Shown one piece after another: positions 52,856 through 64,000 of a stretch of 64,000 nt of DNA (position 1 is its first letter; each line of letters opens with the position of its first letter). This DNA is from Ancistrus triradiatus. Its lineage: Eukaryota > Chordata > Actinopteri > Siluriformes > Loricariidae. Under the pieces are notes generated by a model. That model was not told where the DNA came from, made no database searches, and saw nothing but the letters and a program-made list of their open reading frames with translations. The stretch spans positions 186,001 to 250,000 of the forward strand of contig JAJAGP010000280.1 of NCBI GenBank assembly GCA_025084515.1. Direction: 5' to 3'. The position numbers and the translations under genes are program-made.

Positions 52856-53751
52856 GTCAGATTTCCCTAAAACACAACCGAAATACGAGCGTCGATGCAA
52901 ATCAACACACACTCGACATGAAGTGCACTACTGAGGGAGCAGGATCCTATTGTCTCCCTACATAGGTCGTTTGTATAGGCAGTATTGATTATAATTGCTT
53001 GAATATTCCTATAATATGTTTGAATTTCCCTCTGGGATCAATAAAGTATCTATCTATCTATCCAATTGACATTTAATAGAAACGCAATATGCAAAAACTC
53101 ATTAACGCAATATTGTATATTGTTTTACTGAAATAGTGATTCGGTAAAATGATAAGTTGTTATTTTTGTAATTATCGCAGTTCATTTGTATAATCTCTAT
53201 TTCTAACACTACTTTTTTTGTCAATCAAAGATGAAACAGAATCGCTGAATCAATCTTCTCAGTAAAATAGTGAATCAAAAATATTCCGCTCTGGTTCTTG
53301 TCCATGCAAATCAACACCTACTGGACATGAAGTGCACTGCTGAGGGAGCATATTCCCACTATTCTCCCCCTATGTATGGTGTATGCCTGTATAGGGAGTA
53401 TTGATTATAATTGACATGGAAGCGGTCATAAAGCATTTGTTAGATTTTTTCTTTTTCTTCTTATTCTTATTCCGTGGCGCTGGTGACATTTTAAACCAGT
53501 AAAATGAGTCTTTCACCAATTCTGGTCTAACTCGTTCCTCAGGGGGCGCCACAATATGGAATCGTAGATACATTTTGTAAAAGGAACATACTGTATTCTG
53601 CTGGTCATTTTAAAGTAATGAAATGCAAATGGTGTTAAAATACTCAGGTTTCCAGTCTGAACAACTTTGTCTATAGAAGTGTTTGAGTAAATTGTACAGT
53701 CAATGAAACACAGTCAATAAAAGTCCAAATAAATTAATATTTCTGGGACCT

Positions 53752-53872
53752 ATAATGGACTGGTGCCCTGTCTAAGGTTGTTCCTGACTTGCGCCCTGTG
53801 CTGCCGGCTAGGCACCGGCTCTCCCATGACCCTGACCAGGATACGCGGATAAGCCAATGAATGAATGAATGA
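53752..53872 (+). mobile_element. L2-type LINE 3' tail
   Basis: GGACTGGTGCCCTGTCTAAG, CACCGGCTCTCCCATGACCC, TGACCAGGATACGCGGATAA, then an ATGA microsatellite. 'ggcgccctgtccaggg ... gaccctgaccaggataagcgg(atga)n' is the standard end of fish L2/Maui-type elements. Confidence 0.7.
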
Positions 53873-54699
53873 AAGAGTCTCTGGAACCCATTTCTCAACT
53901 GCACATTCCTGCAGCCCAGAGGGTCCGGTAATGGGCACATACCCCGACTCCCCCTCTGCATGGCTTCTGTCTCAGGAAAGGTCCCATACTAACCTAGAGG
54001 GCATCGCTGGGCTACTTTGTGCTTGAACCTGCGGCTATATTTTTGCTTTGGCTCTATTCATTTCCCTGTGTGTTGTGATGAATCACGTGATGGACGGCAC
54101 CAGCTGGTAAAACCCATCAGGGGAAAAAACCTTAATTCAGATTTCAGCATGTCACTCATTAAGGTTAGCAACATGATTTATTGCAGTTTCATTTGAGCTC
54201 GCGTTTTATTTATGTCGTTACAAAGTGCGTCTTACCCCTTACTGAGAAACATGAAAAAAGTGCAGCTGTGATATAATAAGTGACTTTTTGATGACTCTTT
54301 GGTCCAAGACAGTGACCTGACTAACAAACCAGTAAAAGACATTAGAAATGCATTAAAAGCTTTAGGGTCCATGTGATTGTTCATTCATGTATGGAATTAC
54401 AGCCGTTGTCACGGGGAAATGTGAAACACAACGCACAGATGATAATACATGTCATTTCTGTCAAAATGATTAAAATGTTTTCACATGACTGATCTCTACT
54501 GGACAAAACACCATGCATGCATTTGCATTTACAGGCCTGGTTTTGAGTCCCAATGAAACATGAGCCTATTTGAAATGCAACTTCAGTTATGTTACTGGAA
54601 TTTCTTTTGGTCCTGGAATGAAAACTATTGGCAGCCTACTGGAGCACGATGATTTTCCCCTGCAATTGAAATCGGGTAATTTGTTAATTGCATGTGTAT

Positions 54700-55153
54700 A
54701 TTTGGATCTAGAACTGAAGCTATAAGTACTGGAACATATTTATGTTGGTACTAGAACTGAAACCTTTTGTTACTGGGATGTGATTTAATACTGGAACTTG
54801 AAACCATCCATATGAGAAAATATTGTATGATTTTGGAACATATTCATTTGTTAGGCGAACATGTATATGTAGTTCTGGAACTGAATCGTTTTGTTGCTGG
54901 GACATGTTTATTCTGCTTATTTAGTCCTGGAATTGAAACCACTGATCTGGAAACATGTTTATTTTCTTACTGGAACATGCAGTTGGTCCTGGAACTGATA
55001 GAGAACTTACTGGAAAAGAAACCAGCAGTACTGGAGCATGTTTATTTAGTCCTGGAACTGGAACTACTTTTTAATTTAATCAGTATGGAAACAGTATGTT
55101 TATATGTTACGCTAACATATATATTCGATCCTGGAACTGATATATTACTATTG

Positions 55154-55185
<32 letters not shown>

Positions 55186-56500
55186 GTTTTGTTTTGTTTT
55201 TTACTGGAGCATGTATGTTCATAATTTGGGCTTGTGGTTATTTAGTCGTGGAACTGAAGCCAGTTGAGCAATCAGACAAACTTTATGCCGAGATTGCTGA
55301 GCAGAACTACAGGACACGCCGCCAAATTCACTAAAGGCACTACATTTCCCACAATGCCCCAGTACCTTTCCAAAGGCTCGGTCTAAAAGCTTGACTGCCT
55401 CATCGCTGTCAGTCAGAGCCAGTCACTATCGGTTTTTCGCAGGGGTTAATGGACACAAATAACGCAAATATCTAAGAGAAAGTCAGCCACGCTTCAGAAT
55501 AAGGTAACTTGTTAGCTTGTTTTGGCTAGCTCCTTATAAGCACCTTATAAGTTCTAAAGTTTGTTACTGGGACATAAACTATTATTATGGGAACATGTTT
55601 ATGTGTTCTGGAACTGAAACCTTCAGTGCTAAATTGTTTATTTATCAGTAGAACTGAAAAAAAAAACATGGTCCAGCAACATGTGATCCTGAAGCTGAAA
55701 TCTTTTTGGTTATAACTCGAGCATTGTAATTTGGTTCGTGGTTAGTTTGGATTTAGACATGGTTGTTTGGTCCTGGAACTGAAACCGTCAGTATGGAGAC
55801 ATACAGTATTTGTGTGGTATGGGAAGATGTGTGTTTGTTACTGGTACATGTAAATTTTGCTCCTGGAACTGAAACGAAAACTTTGATAGAGGAACATTTG
55901 TATATTTGATGCTGGACTTGAAACCTCCCATACTGGAACATTTTTATTTGGTCCTGGAATTGAAACCTACCATAATGGAAAATGATTGCTAGAAGTAAAC
56001 TCTTTTGTTAGTAGAGTATGTTTATTTGGTCTGGGAATTGAAATTATTGGTACGGAAACATGTTTATTTGGTACTGGGACATATTTATGTGGTCCTGGAA
56101 CTGAAACCATTGGACCAGGAAATGAGACATGTTTATTTATTACTGGGATACTGTTTGGTCCTGCAGCTGATACGTTTATTTGGCTCTGGACGCTTTAACC
56201 TTCAGTGCTGAAATGTTTATTTTCCAATAAAACGGAAAAACGCTACAGGAACATGTATATTTGATACTGAAGCTGAAATCATTGTATTTATTTTTTTACT
56301 GGAACATTTCAATTTGGTCTTAGCCATGGTTATATAGTGCTGGAACATAATAGTTTCATATTGTACATGAGGTCCTGGAACTGAAACGTTTATTTGGCCA
56401 TGGAGGTGAAAACTTACAGGATTACAGGAACAGGTTACAGGAACACACACACATTATTATATTTGGTACCGGAACTGAATCCTCCCATATCGGAACATGG
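54700..56500. repeat. Degenerate tandem repeat block, unit like 'tttggtcctggaactgaaacc'
   Basis: Many variants of TTTGGTCCTGGAACTGAAAC alternating with ACTGGAACATGTTTATTTGG at roughly 35-60 base spacing. The block is broken at about 55270-55560 by non-repeat sequence that resembles 29580-29670 ('gcagaactacagg...cactacatttccca'). A 166-codon open frame (54767-55267) is a by-product of the unit. Confidence 0.8.
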
Positions 56501-57650
56501 ACAGAGAGCTGCTGTGTTTGACTAATGATGTCCTTATGCACCGAGTGTCAGGATTCATAACAGTGTAGGTGATAAAGCTAAAGGTCGCCGCCTTCTGTGG
56601 ACATTTTGAACTTCTCCCTTCGCGAGGACGGGACCATGGAGGAGACAGTGTGTTTTGCAAGATGCACATTTGCTTGGTGGCATTTCAGGAGTGTTACCCT
56701 GTTGCCTTCGGGGGTTTTGTGAAATCTGGATTCTCGTGGAAATGCTCTGTTGAGCGGAAAGGCCGGTGTGGTGTCTAGCATGAGGAATCTGCGTCTGTGT
56801 AACTGTCATCAGATCAAGGGCTTTTACTAGATGAATTAATGGCTGTGAGCGTTTTATGCTGAATCATGTTGCATGTTTGACTGATAGAGTGCTTTACCCA
56901 AATCTTACCACATGCCGTGAGAGAAATAGGACTGCAGATAGAAGCCCCTGGAAAATCGCTGGAGGGTTTCAGGAATCGAATACGAGTTGAAAAGCTGAAC
57001 ACAAGCAACAGGCAGCAGCATAAAGGTAACCATAAAAGCAAACGACTACAAGCTGTCTCTCTCACACAAGAGGCATTCATATGGAGAGCCACAAACAAAG
57101 TGCACACTGAGCTGTGGTCCAGACCAGCCTCTGGCAGGTCACAGTCAGAAAACGAAAGCAAACGTCATGCGCCGATGGATTTCGGATGCTGGCGTAAATG
57201 GGACTCTCCTGATTAGCGGAAATCTGCTGCAGCCATCAGTAGTCCAGTGAGGTAGAACGCTTCCGGAGAGCTGAAGCCAAGGAAGGCGTCACAGTCATTG
57301 CCAGGGAAGCCTCTGACAAGACAGAACCTCTGTTAATCAGTCATTGGCATAAGCTTGTATACTTTTTTTTACGTAAAGACCTTTGGGTTAATGTTGGGCA
57401 TTTTTTAGCCTTTGTATGGATACATTTTGAAGATACACTGCTCCAAAGTCACACACATTTTTTCATCTGAGTAATGAGGATAAACAGGAAACAGGACAAA
57501 CACTTGTCATATATCTCACGTCAAATTGTCCAAATGGACAAAGTCAGGACTATATAGAAAATGAGTTTAAATGAAATCATCTTCTTTATGACCAGGGCCA
57601 TTGTGGGTGCAGATTCCAAAAAAACTTGGCATAAGGAGAGAACACAAAAA
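56500..57650. other. Intergenic, no gene recognised
   Basis: Unique sequence with opposite-strand overlapping open frames up to 115 codons (for example 56814-57161 on -), none with a recognised domain. 57240-57650 shows nothing. Confidence 0.4.
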
Positions 57651-57966
57651 GGATGGGTTGCCAGTTCATCAATGGGCATCACACAACACATTCACCATTC
57701 AAGTACCCATTCACACTTAGGGTGAAGAATAATAATTCCTTAGTTGTGAGGGATGAACTGAAACAGTCAGACCTTATCATCCCATGGACTAGCTCCCTAC
57801 TCACCAGCAGACCTAACGCATGCCTTTGAAATGTGCGAGGATCCCAGAGAGGACACCCACATGGACACCCGAGGATCATCCAAACCCAACGCGGGCTGGG
57901 AATCGACTCGAGGATCTCCGGAGCCACAAGACGTCAGTGGTAACTGCTGCACCACCGTGCCGCCTT
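57650..57966. repeat. Common teleost interspersed repeat
   Basis: Begins TTGCCAGTTCATCAATGGGC and ends GCTGCACCACCGTGCCGCC, with GGGAATCGACTCGAGGATCT inside. This is the order of the abundant fish repeat 'gccagtccatcacagggc ... gatcgaacccagg ... ccaccgtgccgcc'. Other pieces are at 3298-3425 and 62708-62850. Confidence 0.6.
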
Positions 57967-58540
57967 GGTTTAAAAATAGTAATTAATTAAACATGGACCG
58001 GCGATATTCCTGCACGCAGGCCCAGTCCGGGTGCGTCATGCTGGAGTGAAGAATAGAGTAGCGGCTCTAGCAAACTCGGGAGCCGTGCAGGCTTTCTCTT
58101 GAAGTGTAAAAAAGTGCCAGCAGGGAAGCTGAAATTACAAACATAAAATATGTATATGAAACATTAATATTTCCTCGGCTCCTTTTCAAAGTCGGCGCAA
58201 AGAAAGGAGCAGTTTGACTCCGGTGGGAGTTAAAGTTCTCTGACTGAAACCCAGACTGACCCGACGTCCCAGCGGACCGGAGCAGGTGGCGGAAAACATA
58301 ATGCAAATACAGAACTGGTATGCAGATTACGTTTTGCAACACTGCAGGCGAAAACCTTTTTTAAAAAACTTGGTTTGTTTTGTTACTGCCGGAGTGAAGC
58401 CTATGTAATTATGATGAGAGGAGTCCTAGGATTCGAGTTTTTCTATTGCACGCTGGAAAACAAGAAAAGGAACCAAACTTTGAGTTGTAGTACTAAACAC
58501 CATTGTTAAATCTCATGTGCACTCATGTTTCTGAAACTTC
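57967..58540. other. Intergenic, no gene recognised
   Basis: Unique sequence without repeat structure or coding signal; 58160-58360 is GC-richer and could be a small conserved block. Confidence 0.3.
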
Positions 58541-59740
58541 AGCCTTTGGTACTAATGTTCTAGCCTTGATTCTGGAACTTGTACCAGATTGAACTAGAGC
58601 CGTTCGTATTGTAACTTGGCGGACTCACTGAAACTGGACCATCTGATAGTGGAGCACAAATCTTTGGTTCTTATCTAATAAAGCTGCAGCCTCCAGAACT
58701 AATACTGGAATCTTTAGTGCTGGATCCAGTGTAACAGATCTGTGGTACTGGAACAGATATAATTAAACTGGAACCTCTAGTACTTGCTGCTATTGAACAT
58801 GGCACCATTGTCACTCCAACTGGCCCGTTCATACTGGAACCTTTGGTGTTGAATGCACTGTTATTAAATATAATAAAACTGGTTCTTTTTGTACTGGAGC
58901 TTGTATTTGCAGTGATAAGTTTATATAGCTGGAATATTTGGTATTAGAACAAGAACTTTTGATTATGATCCAATAAAATTCAATTATTTGTTACTGGAAC
59001 TAAAATCTCTTGTATTGTAACCTATACAGTGTAACTAGAACATTTGGTACTGAAACTGGAACCTCTAGTAATTTTTTCTCCTGAACATGGCCCCATTGTC
59101 ACTCCAGCTGGTCCATTCAAAACCAAATTTCCCAGCATGATTGGACTGTTACTGAGTATAATTAATTATACCTATAGAGCCTTTGGTGCTGGAACTAGAA
59201 TCTTCAGCAATGGATGTACTATATCTGGAACCTTTGGTATTAGAACAGGAGTCTTTGGGTTTGATCCAATCAAACTAGAGTCTTTGTTAGTGGAACTAAA
59301 ATCTTTAGTGGTGGGTCCCATGTCACTAGAACATTTGGTACTGAAACTGGAACCTCTAGCACTTTTTTGCTACTGAGCATGGCACCTTTGTCACTACAGC
59401 TGGTCCATTCATACTGGGAACTTTGGTTTTGAATGGACTATTATGGAATATAACTAATTTGGAGCCTTTGGTGCTGGAACTTGAATTTTCAGTGAAATAT
59501 GGAACCCTTGGCAGTTAGACAGTCTTTGGTTGTGATCCAAAACAACTAGAGCTTGTTACTATAATTAAAATATTTAGTGCTGTATCCAGTGTAACTAGAA
59601 CATTTGGTACTGTTTTGAATGCACTGGGTTTTTTCAGTGATGAATCTACTTTAAAACAAGTCTTTGGGTATTTGAACAAGATTCTCATCCAATAAAACTT
59701 GATTCTTTGTTTGTTTTGTTTAGTTTTTTGTTTTGTTTAG
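58540..59740. repeat. Degenerate tandem repeat block with a ~290-bp higher-order unit
   Basis: Short variants of 'tttggtactggaacctttggt' fill the block. A larger phrase, ATTGTCACTCCAGCTGGTCC with flanking 'gaacatggc', recurs near 58807, 59095 and 59387, giving spacings of 288 and 292 bases. This resembles, but is not identical to, the block at 54700-56500. Confidence 0.8.
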
Positions 59741-60431
59741 TGTCTAATCAAGTCCTCTACCACCACAGTCTCCCTGAAAGAGAATTGATTACCTAAACCA
59801 ACTGAAGCTTTTTCAGTGGTTTTATTTTTTTATTTTTATTTTTTTAAACAAAAAGGACTGTCACAGGCAGAAATCTGGCTTGAAACTCTCACACATTAAA
59901 CTGAAAGAAGTGTCAAGGGAGTGAGCTAGAAACTGAAAAGAAAAGAGTCGTATATTTGAGTGTGGTTTGGGGGCATGCCCCTCTCGATAGAACGCTCCCA
60001 TGGCCTGAGTTGGTGCCAATCAGATGGGATGGCAGTGGAAAGTCACTCGCATGGATACAGGAGTGAATTTTTCCCCACATTATTGCTCAGACTGCAGGCT
60101 CCTAGACATTTGCGGCAGCTGGCCTTCGACAAGCAATGAGAAGTGATGAGGAGTTGCATTTGGCTCTGCATATATGCATTCATGAGAAGCCTGAGGAATG
60201 AAAATGCACTGTGAAAGTCTTCGGACGCCGTCGTGTTTGAGACCGGAAGAATAATGGCAAAGTTCGGAAGATTCAAAGCCATTTCAGCATCAGTCCATCT
60301 ATGTCTGTGATTATTTTTTTTAATCATTATAAAAGATAATAAACCTTCTGCAACTGGGTTTTCTCCACTGCTCAGTGATCCAGTTTTTGCTCTCTTTTGC
60401 CACCATACTCCTGCCTTTGTTTCCCTTTGAC
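59740..60431. other. Intergenic, no gene recognised
   Basis: AT-rich with a TTTTTATTTTT run near 59822. The 133-codon - strand frame (60043-60444) lacks any recognised domain. Confidence 0.4.
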
Positions 60432-60778
60432 CAGTGTTTCCCAACCACTGTGCAGCGGCACATAAGTGTGCCGTGACAAATTATCAGGTGTGCCATGGAA
60501 GATTATCCAGTTTCATCTGATCGGTACTCTAAGCGAGCGGCGTGTATTGACAGGCAGAACAATTACATTCTCTTCCACTAGAGGGCAGGAATATTTCAGT
60601 TGTGTTCAACTAAACAGGCCCAGGTTTCACACTGAGTAAGTAAATTGAGTAAGCTGAGAGTAGATTTTCATTATATTTCAATAAATATACTTTATGTGAC
60701 ATTTTTGTTTGGTGGTGTGCCTTGTGATTTTTCTGAAGTGAAATCTGTGCCGTGGCTTAAAAAGGTTGGGAAACACTG
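60432..60778. mobile_element. hAT-type MITE with 8-bp target duplication
   Basis: Ends CAGTGTTTCCCAACC and GGTTGGGAAACACTG are perfect inverses. The flanking octamers CCTTTGAC (60424-60431) and CCTTAGAC (60779-60786) agree in 7 of 8 bases, the target-site length of hAT elements. It is 347 bp with no transposase. Confidence 0.88.
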
Positions 60779-60879
60779 CCTTAGACAACAAAGGGACTCG
60801 AAATGATCATCTGCTGTTATAGCCCATCCGCAAAGTTTGCAGTTTTTCAGATACCAGCCTAATACCGTGTGGATTTTCT

Positions 60880-60997
60880 GGGGGTCTGGAACGGATTCAT
60901 TCAATTTAATTCAATTATTCGTTATGGGAAAAATGTGTTTGGTACTCGGCACGCCTTCTGGAACGAATTACCGACGAGAACCGAGGTACCACTGTGT
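60880..60997 (-). mobile_element. End fragment of the 701-1552 MITE family, reverse orientation
   Basis: Ends GAACCGAGGTACCACTG, the inverse of the family terminus, preceded by GGTACTCGGCACGCCTTCTG, the inverse of the sub-terminal block. Only about 120 bases are present. Confidence 0.6.
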
Positions 60998-60999
60998 AT

Positions 61000-61944
61000 A
61001 TGTAAGAATAGTGAATAAGATTGTGTAAAGCACAAGACTAGCCTGGGGCCTCAGAAGGGCGGTTAGTTTAGGTCACATCATGTAGCCAAACTTTGAATGA
61101 ACAACCAGTCCTAAATGGGTCCCATCTCATTGTTACCGCTATTAATTAGGCAGAGAATTAAAGTGCTTTGTGTCGAAAGATCCAATATAATTACAGGACA
61201 TTGTAATGCACGTATTTTTGTATTGAAAGACAGCTTTCCAGATGGTCCACTAGCGAATTGGCTGCACAAGGGTTCATTAAAAACCAAACAAACTTATTTT
61301 TTAGTGTGATTTGGATGTTGATGAGGTTCTGAGTGATGTTACGTTGTTAAAGGTCAAGTACTGATTTTGTGGTCTGGAAAAGAGAAATAGAAGCCCTAGG
61401 CAACATGATGTTCGTTGCTAGGGGTGTGTCATTCAGAAAAGCCCTCCCATGGAGCCTTTCATTGGGTGCCTACAGAGTTTTATAGGAACACCATGTCTAA
61501 TGCACACGCTTACCTGCAAATCATATGGAGCATGATTATATAGTGCTCATCAGTAGAGGAACAGCCTAGATGAAAAGCATGGGATCATGTGGGCATGTGA
61601 TGGCCTGGTAATGAGTGGGTGCTTTCAGTAGGTGTCAGTCAAATCCCTTAAAAGTGGTCATTTAGGATTGTTCGTTCAAAAAAAAAAAAAAAAAAAAAAA
61701 GAGCACTGCAAAACAAGAAAATGAATGCTATTTATTCGGATTGATCTCACTGTGAAGAATATACCTTATCTAATCCACTTGATGTATGGAGATCGACAGA
61801 TATGCTAACAGTGGTGATTTTTAATCTCGTCTTATTGAATTGTTCTTTTTTCCTGCTTAAACCCCAAAGTAATTAATTCATAGTGCTTCACCAAGAAGAA
61901 TTTTAGTTAAGCTATGAATGTTTTGTTGCAAATCATGAGAGCAG
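61000..61944. other. Intergenic, no gene recognised
   Basis: Mixed AT-rich sequence with a poly-A run at 61678-61700. No gene or known family. Confidence 0.4.
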
Positions 61945-62045
61945 GTCCAGAGCAAACCTAGGGTGACAGTGGCAAGGAAAAACTCCCTAAATGTTATAAG
62001 GAAGAAACGTTGGGAGGACAAAGACTTAAAAACAGACCCAGCCTA
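61945..62045 (-). mobile_element. Non-LTR retrotransposon tail fragment, reverse orientation
   Basis: AACCTAGGGTGACAGTGGCA, AGGAAAAACTCCCTAAATGT and GAAACGTTGGGAGGACAAAG match the tail copies at 26076 and, inverted, 11700-11940. Confidence 0.7.
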
Positions 62046-62159
62046 GATGTTATATGTAAGAATTAAATGAAGTTCATTCTTTATTAATAATAAGTTTATG
62101 GCAATACTTTAGATAAACAGAAACTAAATATAAAAATTTTAATATAGAACATTTGAAGA

Positions 62160-62168
<9 letters not shown>

Positions 62169-62218
<50 letters not shown>
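62169..62218. repeat. AT microsatellite
   Basis: About 25 TA units following an A-rich tract. Confidence 0.95.
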
Positions 62219-62221
<3 letters not shown>

Positions 62222-62707
62222 GATACCATATAATATATAGACTATAAGAAAGTACAGTATTGTGTAGTACAATGGAGAATTTAAAACTACAGAATGAAAG
62301 ACACGAGTATATATTATTTATAAAATAAACATAATTACGTGTATGAGTTAGTGTTATTAGTTGTATTATTCAGTCTAGTAAACAGAGTCACTGTAGGTTA
62401 CAAGAGTCACTGTTTGGTGTGCAAGCTGTTACATGCTTGATATAAATAAAAATCTCTAACAATCTCTATCTATTAAGGATAATGAAGCATAAAATTATAC
62501 CCAAGCGTCCAAATATAGTGTAGAACGATGGTGTAGTAATTTCAGAAGAGTCATGGTATAGCATGTCTTGTAATGTGATGATGATTAAGGGCAAAATCAT
62601 GGGGTCTATTCACGGACGGCCCCCCTGAATGGCACTTTCCTTGCTATATTAATGAGCTCTCTCATTTGTTTTCCTTTCTTTATCATTTTCAGCAGAGCTT
62701 AATAAAC

Positions 62708-62850
62708 CCAGCCAAGGGCGACATGATGGCTCAAGCTTTTAGCGGGGTCGACCACACATCTCTGGAGATCCCCCGTTCGAGAGAGCTCCGCTTTCCTCCC
62801 ACGTTCCAAAGACATGCGTTATGTTAATCAGTCGTTCCAAATTGCCCCCG
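62708..62850. repeat. Common teleost interspersed repeat fragment
   Basis: GGGCGACATGATGGCTCAAG, GCGGGGTCGACCACACATCT, CTCCGCTTTCCTCCCACGTT and CCAAAGACATGCGTTATGTT follow the order 'ggcgg(c)acggtggctcagtgg ... tttcctcccacagtccaaagacatg' of the same fish repeat as at 57650, in the other orientation. Confidence 0.6.
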
Positions 62851-63399
62851 TTGTGAGTTTGTATCTTGTTATAACCTTGGCCCTGTCACAAATAGCCATT
62901 GATGCAGATAGGACGTTAAGTAAAGAAATAAACAGACAAATGATAAATGATACACCTAGCCAAAGGTGCAGTGACATACACACTCTTCACTGTCCGACTG
63001 ACCATGAATGTCAGTGTAAAGTTCTGGCTTAAAATGGCACATTTTGCCTGTTGGCCTTGCTTGGATGGAAGTAAATTGCGTGCAGATAATATATGCATTT
63101 ATTCTGCGTTAATGGAATATCATTTCAAAGTGGTACACTGAAGAAATCTGATCATTAATCTACTGAACAAGAGTTATTAACGCACATTCTCCTAAAAATC
63201 TCAGACCAAACACGGAAGTCAGAAGAGCTGATTGCATATAAAGAGTTACCCAGGGCCTCGGCTCTTGCTTTCCCAGCCCATGGGACTGCATCAAGTGTCC
63301 AGAGCCAGGCGATATTAAAGCAGCATTATTCATCATAGATCGGTATGGAAAGCATTTGATAATGACAAGCCTTCCAGCTAGCCATTCAAAAAGCATTCC

Positions 63400-63620
63400 T
63401 CAGTAGAAAATCATTAGGGAGGCTTTAATGTAGAGTAATTGGATTGAGTGACTGAGCAGTGCAGGAGGACTTGTGTGAGGACGCCGACCTTGGCACAGGC
63501 GCTGCTCATCCATCGGTATTCTGAAGCGCTGCCATTCCCATTTTAGCCCTGATGAGAACGCATCAATCACGGTTAAAATTCAAACCCTCTCTTCCGGCAG
63601 TACCATTACAAATGAAGTGT
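63400..63620. promoter_or_regulatory. Candidate conserved non-coding block near the end of the window
   Basis: Unique GC-balanced sequence with GAAAATCATTAGGGAGGCTT, TTCTGAAGCGCTGCCATTCC and GAGAACGCATCAATCACGGT. Enhancer-like by appearance only. The rest of 62850-64000 is AT-rich and featureless. Confidence 0.2.
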
Positions 63621-64000
63621 TAGTGGAACTGAGGCCAGTGAACTAATTGTACAGAGTTTATGGTTTATGCCTGACCGGTGTATTTTTATATATAAAATAT
63701 ATATTCTAAAAAATATATATATAGTATTTTTGTCTCATTTGTTTAACTGGGTTCTCTTTATCTACTTTTAGGACTTGTGTGAAAATCAAATCATATTTAT
63801 GCAGGGTTCATAAACTTTCAAGTAATACTGTATATGTCAATTTTTCCTCACAATTTTCGATTTTACATTTGATAAAAGACAGTCCCTTTTTGTTTCCTAA
63901 GTGTAAACAATGCATGTTTTCCTATATAAGGTTTTAAACAAAGAACTTACATATAATTCCCTGCAATTACTACAGAAAAAAAGAAATGACTACAAACAGA

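Larger units (their letters stand above)
50630..53440. repeat. Complex array of diverged ~0.5-kb repeat units
   Basis: Recurring blocks in fixed order: 'gtaaatatcgcagttcatttgtata' (near 51358, 51843, 52347, 53170), 'gaaacagaatcactgaatcat', 'taccccagcgccct', GAAGTGCACTACTGAGGGAG followed by 'cataatcccattatctcac', and 'gattataattgacatttaatgg'. Spacing between the first three is about 485 and 504 bases. An embedded fold-back piece (50692-50870, 52672-52855) also recurs. Confidence 0.75.

Noticed and set aside
54767..55267. 166-codon open frame with many 'LVLELE' phrases
   Set aside because: Direct translation of the 'ctggaactgaaacc' tandem repeat plus a TTA microsatellite.

Overview
The window is vertebrate nuclear DNA, almost certainly from a teleost fish. 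It has GT-AG spliced exons of a classical type II cadherin, several fossil Tc1/mariner families of the kinds common in fish genomes, fish-type SINE and LINE tails, and dense microsatellites. Some repeat families suggest an ostariophysan such as a catfish or characin, but that is a weak inference. Nothing is prokaryotic: no operon, CRISPR array or prophage is present.

Only one protein-coding gene can be supported. It lies on the + strand, with coding exons from 27396 to 46739. Eleven coding exons join in consistent phases into a 781-residue protein: signal peptide, short prodomain ending in a dibasic furin-type site, five extracellular cadherin (EC) repeats, one membrane helix, and a cytoplasmic tail with p120- and beta-catenin-binding motifs. 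Residue choices place it in the CDH6/9/10 subgroup, and cadherin-10 is the best match. The coding exon sizes are 207, 295, 120, 168, 188, 254, 137, 122, 109, 252 and 494 nt. A 5' leader with a 17-codon upstream ORF precedes the start codon, a possible untranslated first exon ends at 17399, and a polyadenylation signal sits at 47105.

Region by region: 1-17 kb is intergenic or upstream DNA with Tc1-like relics, a TA-flanked MITE, LINE fragments and a degenerate tandem block at 13.4-15.0 kb. 17-27 kb is probably the first intron, with GA microsatellites, unique GC-richer blocks that look like conserved non-coding elements, and a cluster of short inverted-repeat elements at 22.5-26.8 kb. 27-47 kb is the cadherin gene body, with fossil transposons in its introns, one ending close to the exon 3 acceptor. 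47-64 kb is gene-free flank with a complex ~0.5-kb repeat array (50.6-53.4 kb), two long degenerate tandem blocks (54.7-56.5 and 58.5-59.7 kb) and a hAT-type MITE that still shows its 8-bp target duplication.

The points most worth checking are amino-acid changes at functional sites of the cadherin (first residue of the mature adhesive arm; EC2-EC3 calcium linker), the leader uORF, and the unclassified degenerate repeat blocks. I found no convincing new biological system; the novelty, if any, is in repeat structure and cadherin sequence variation.
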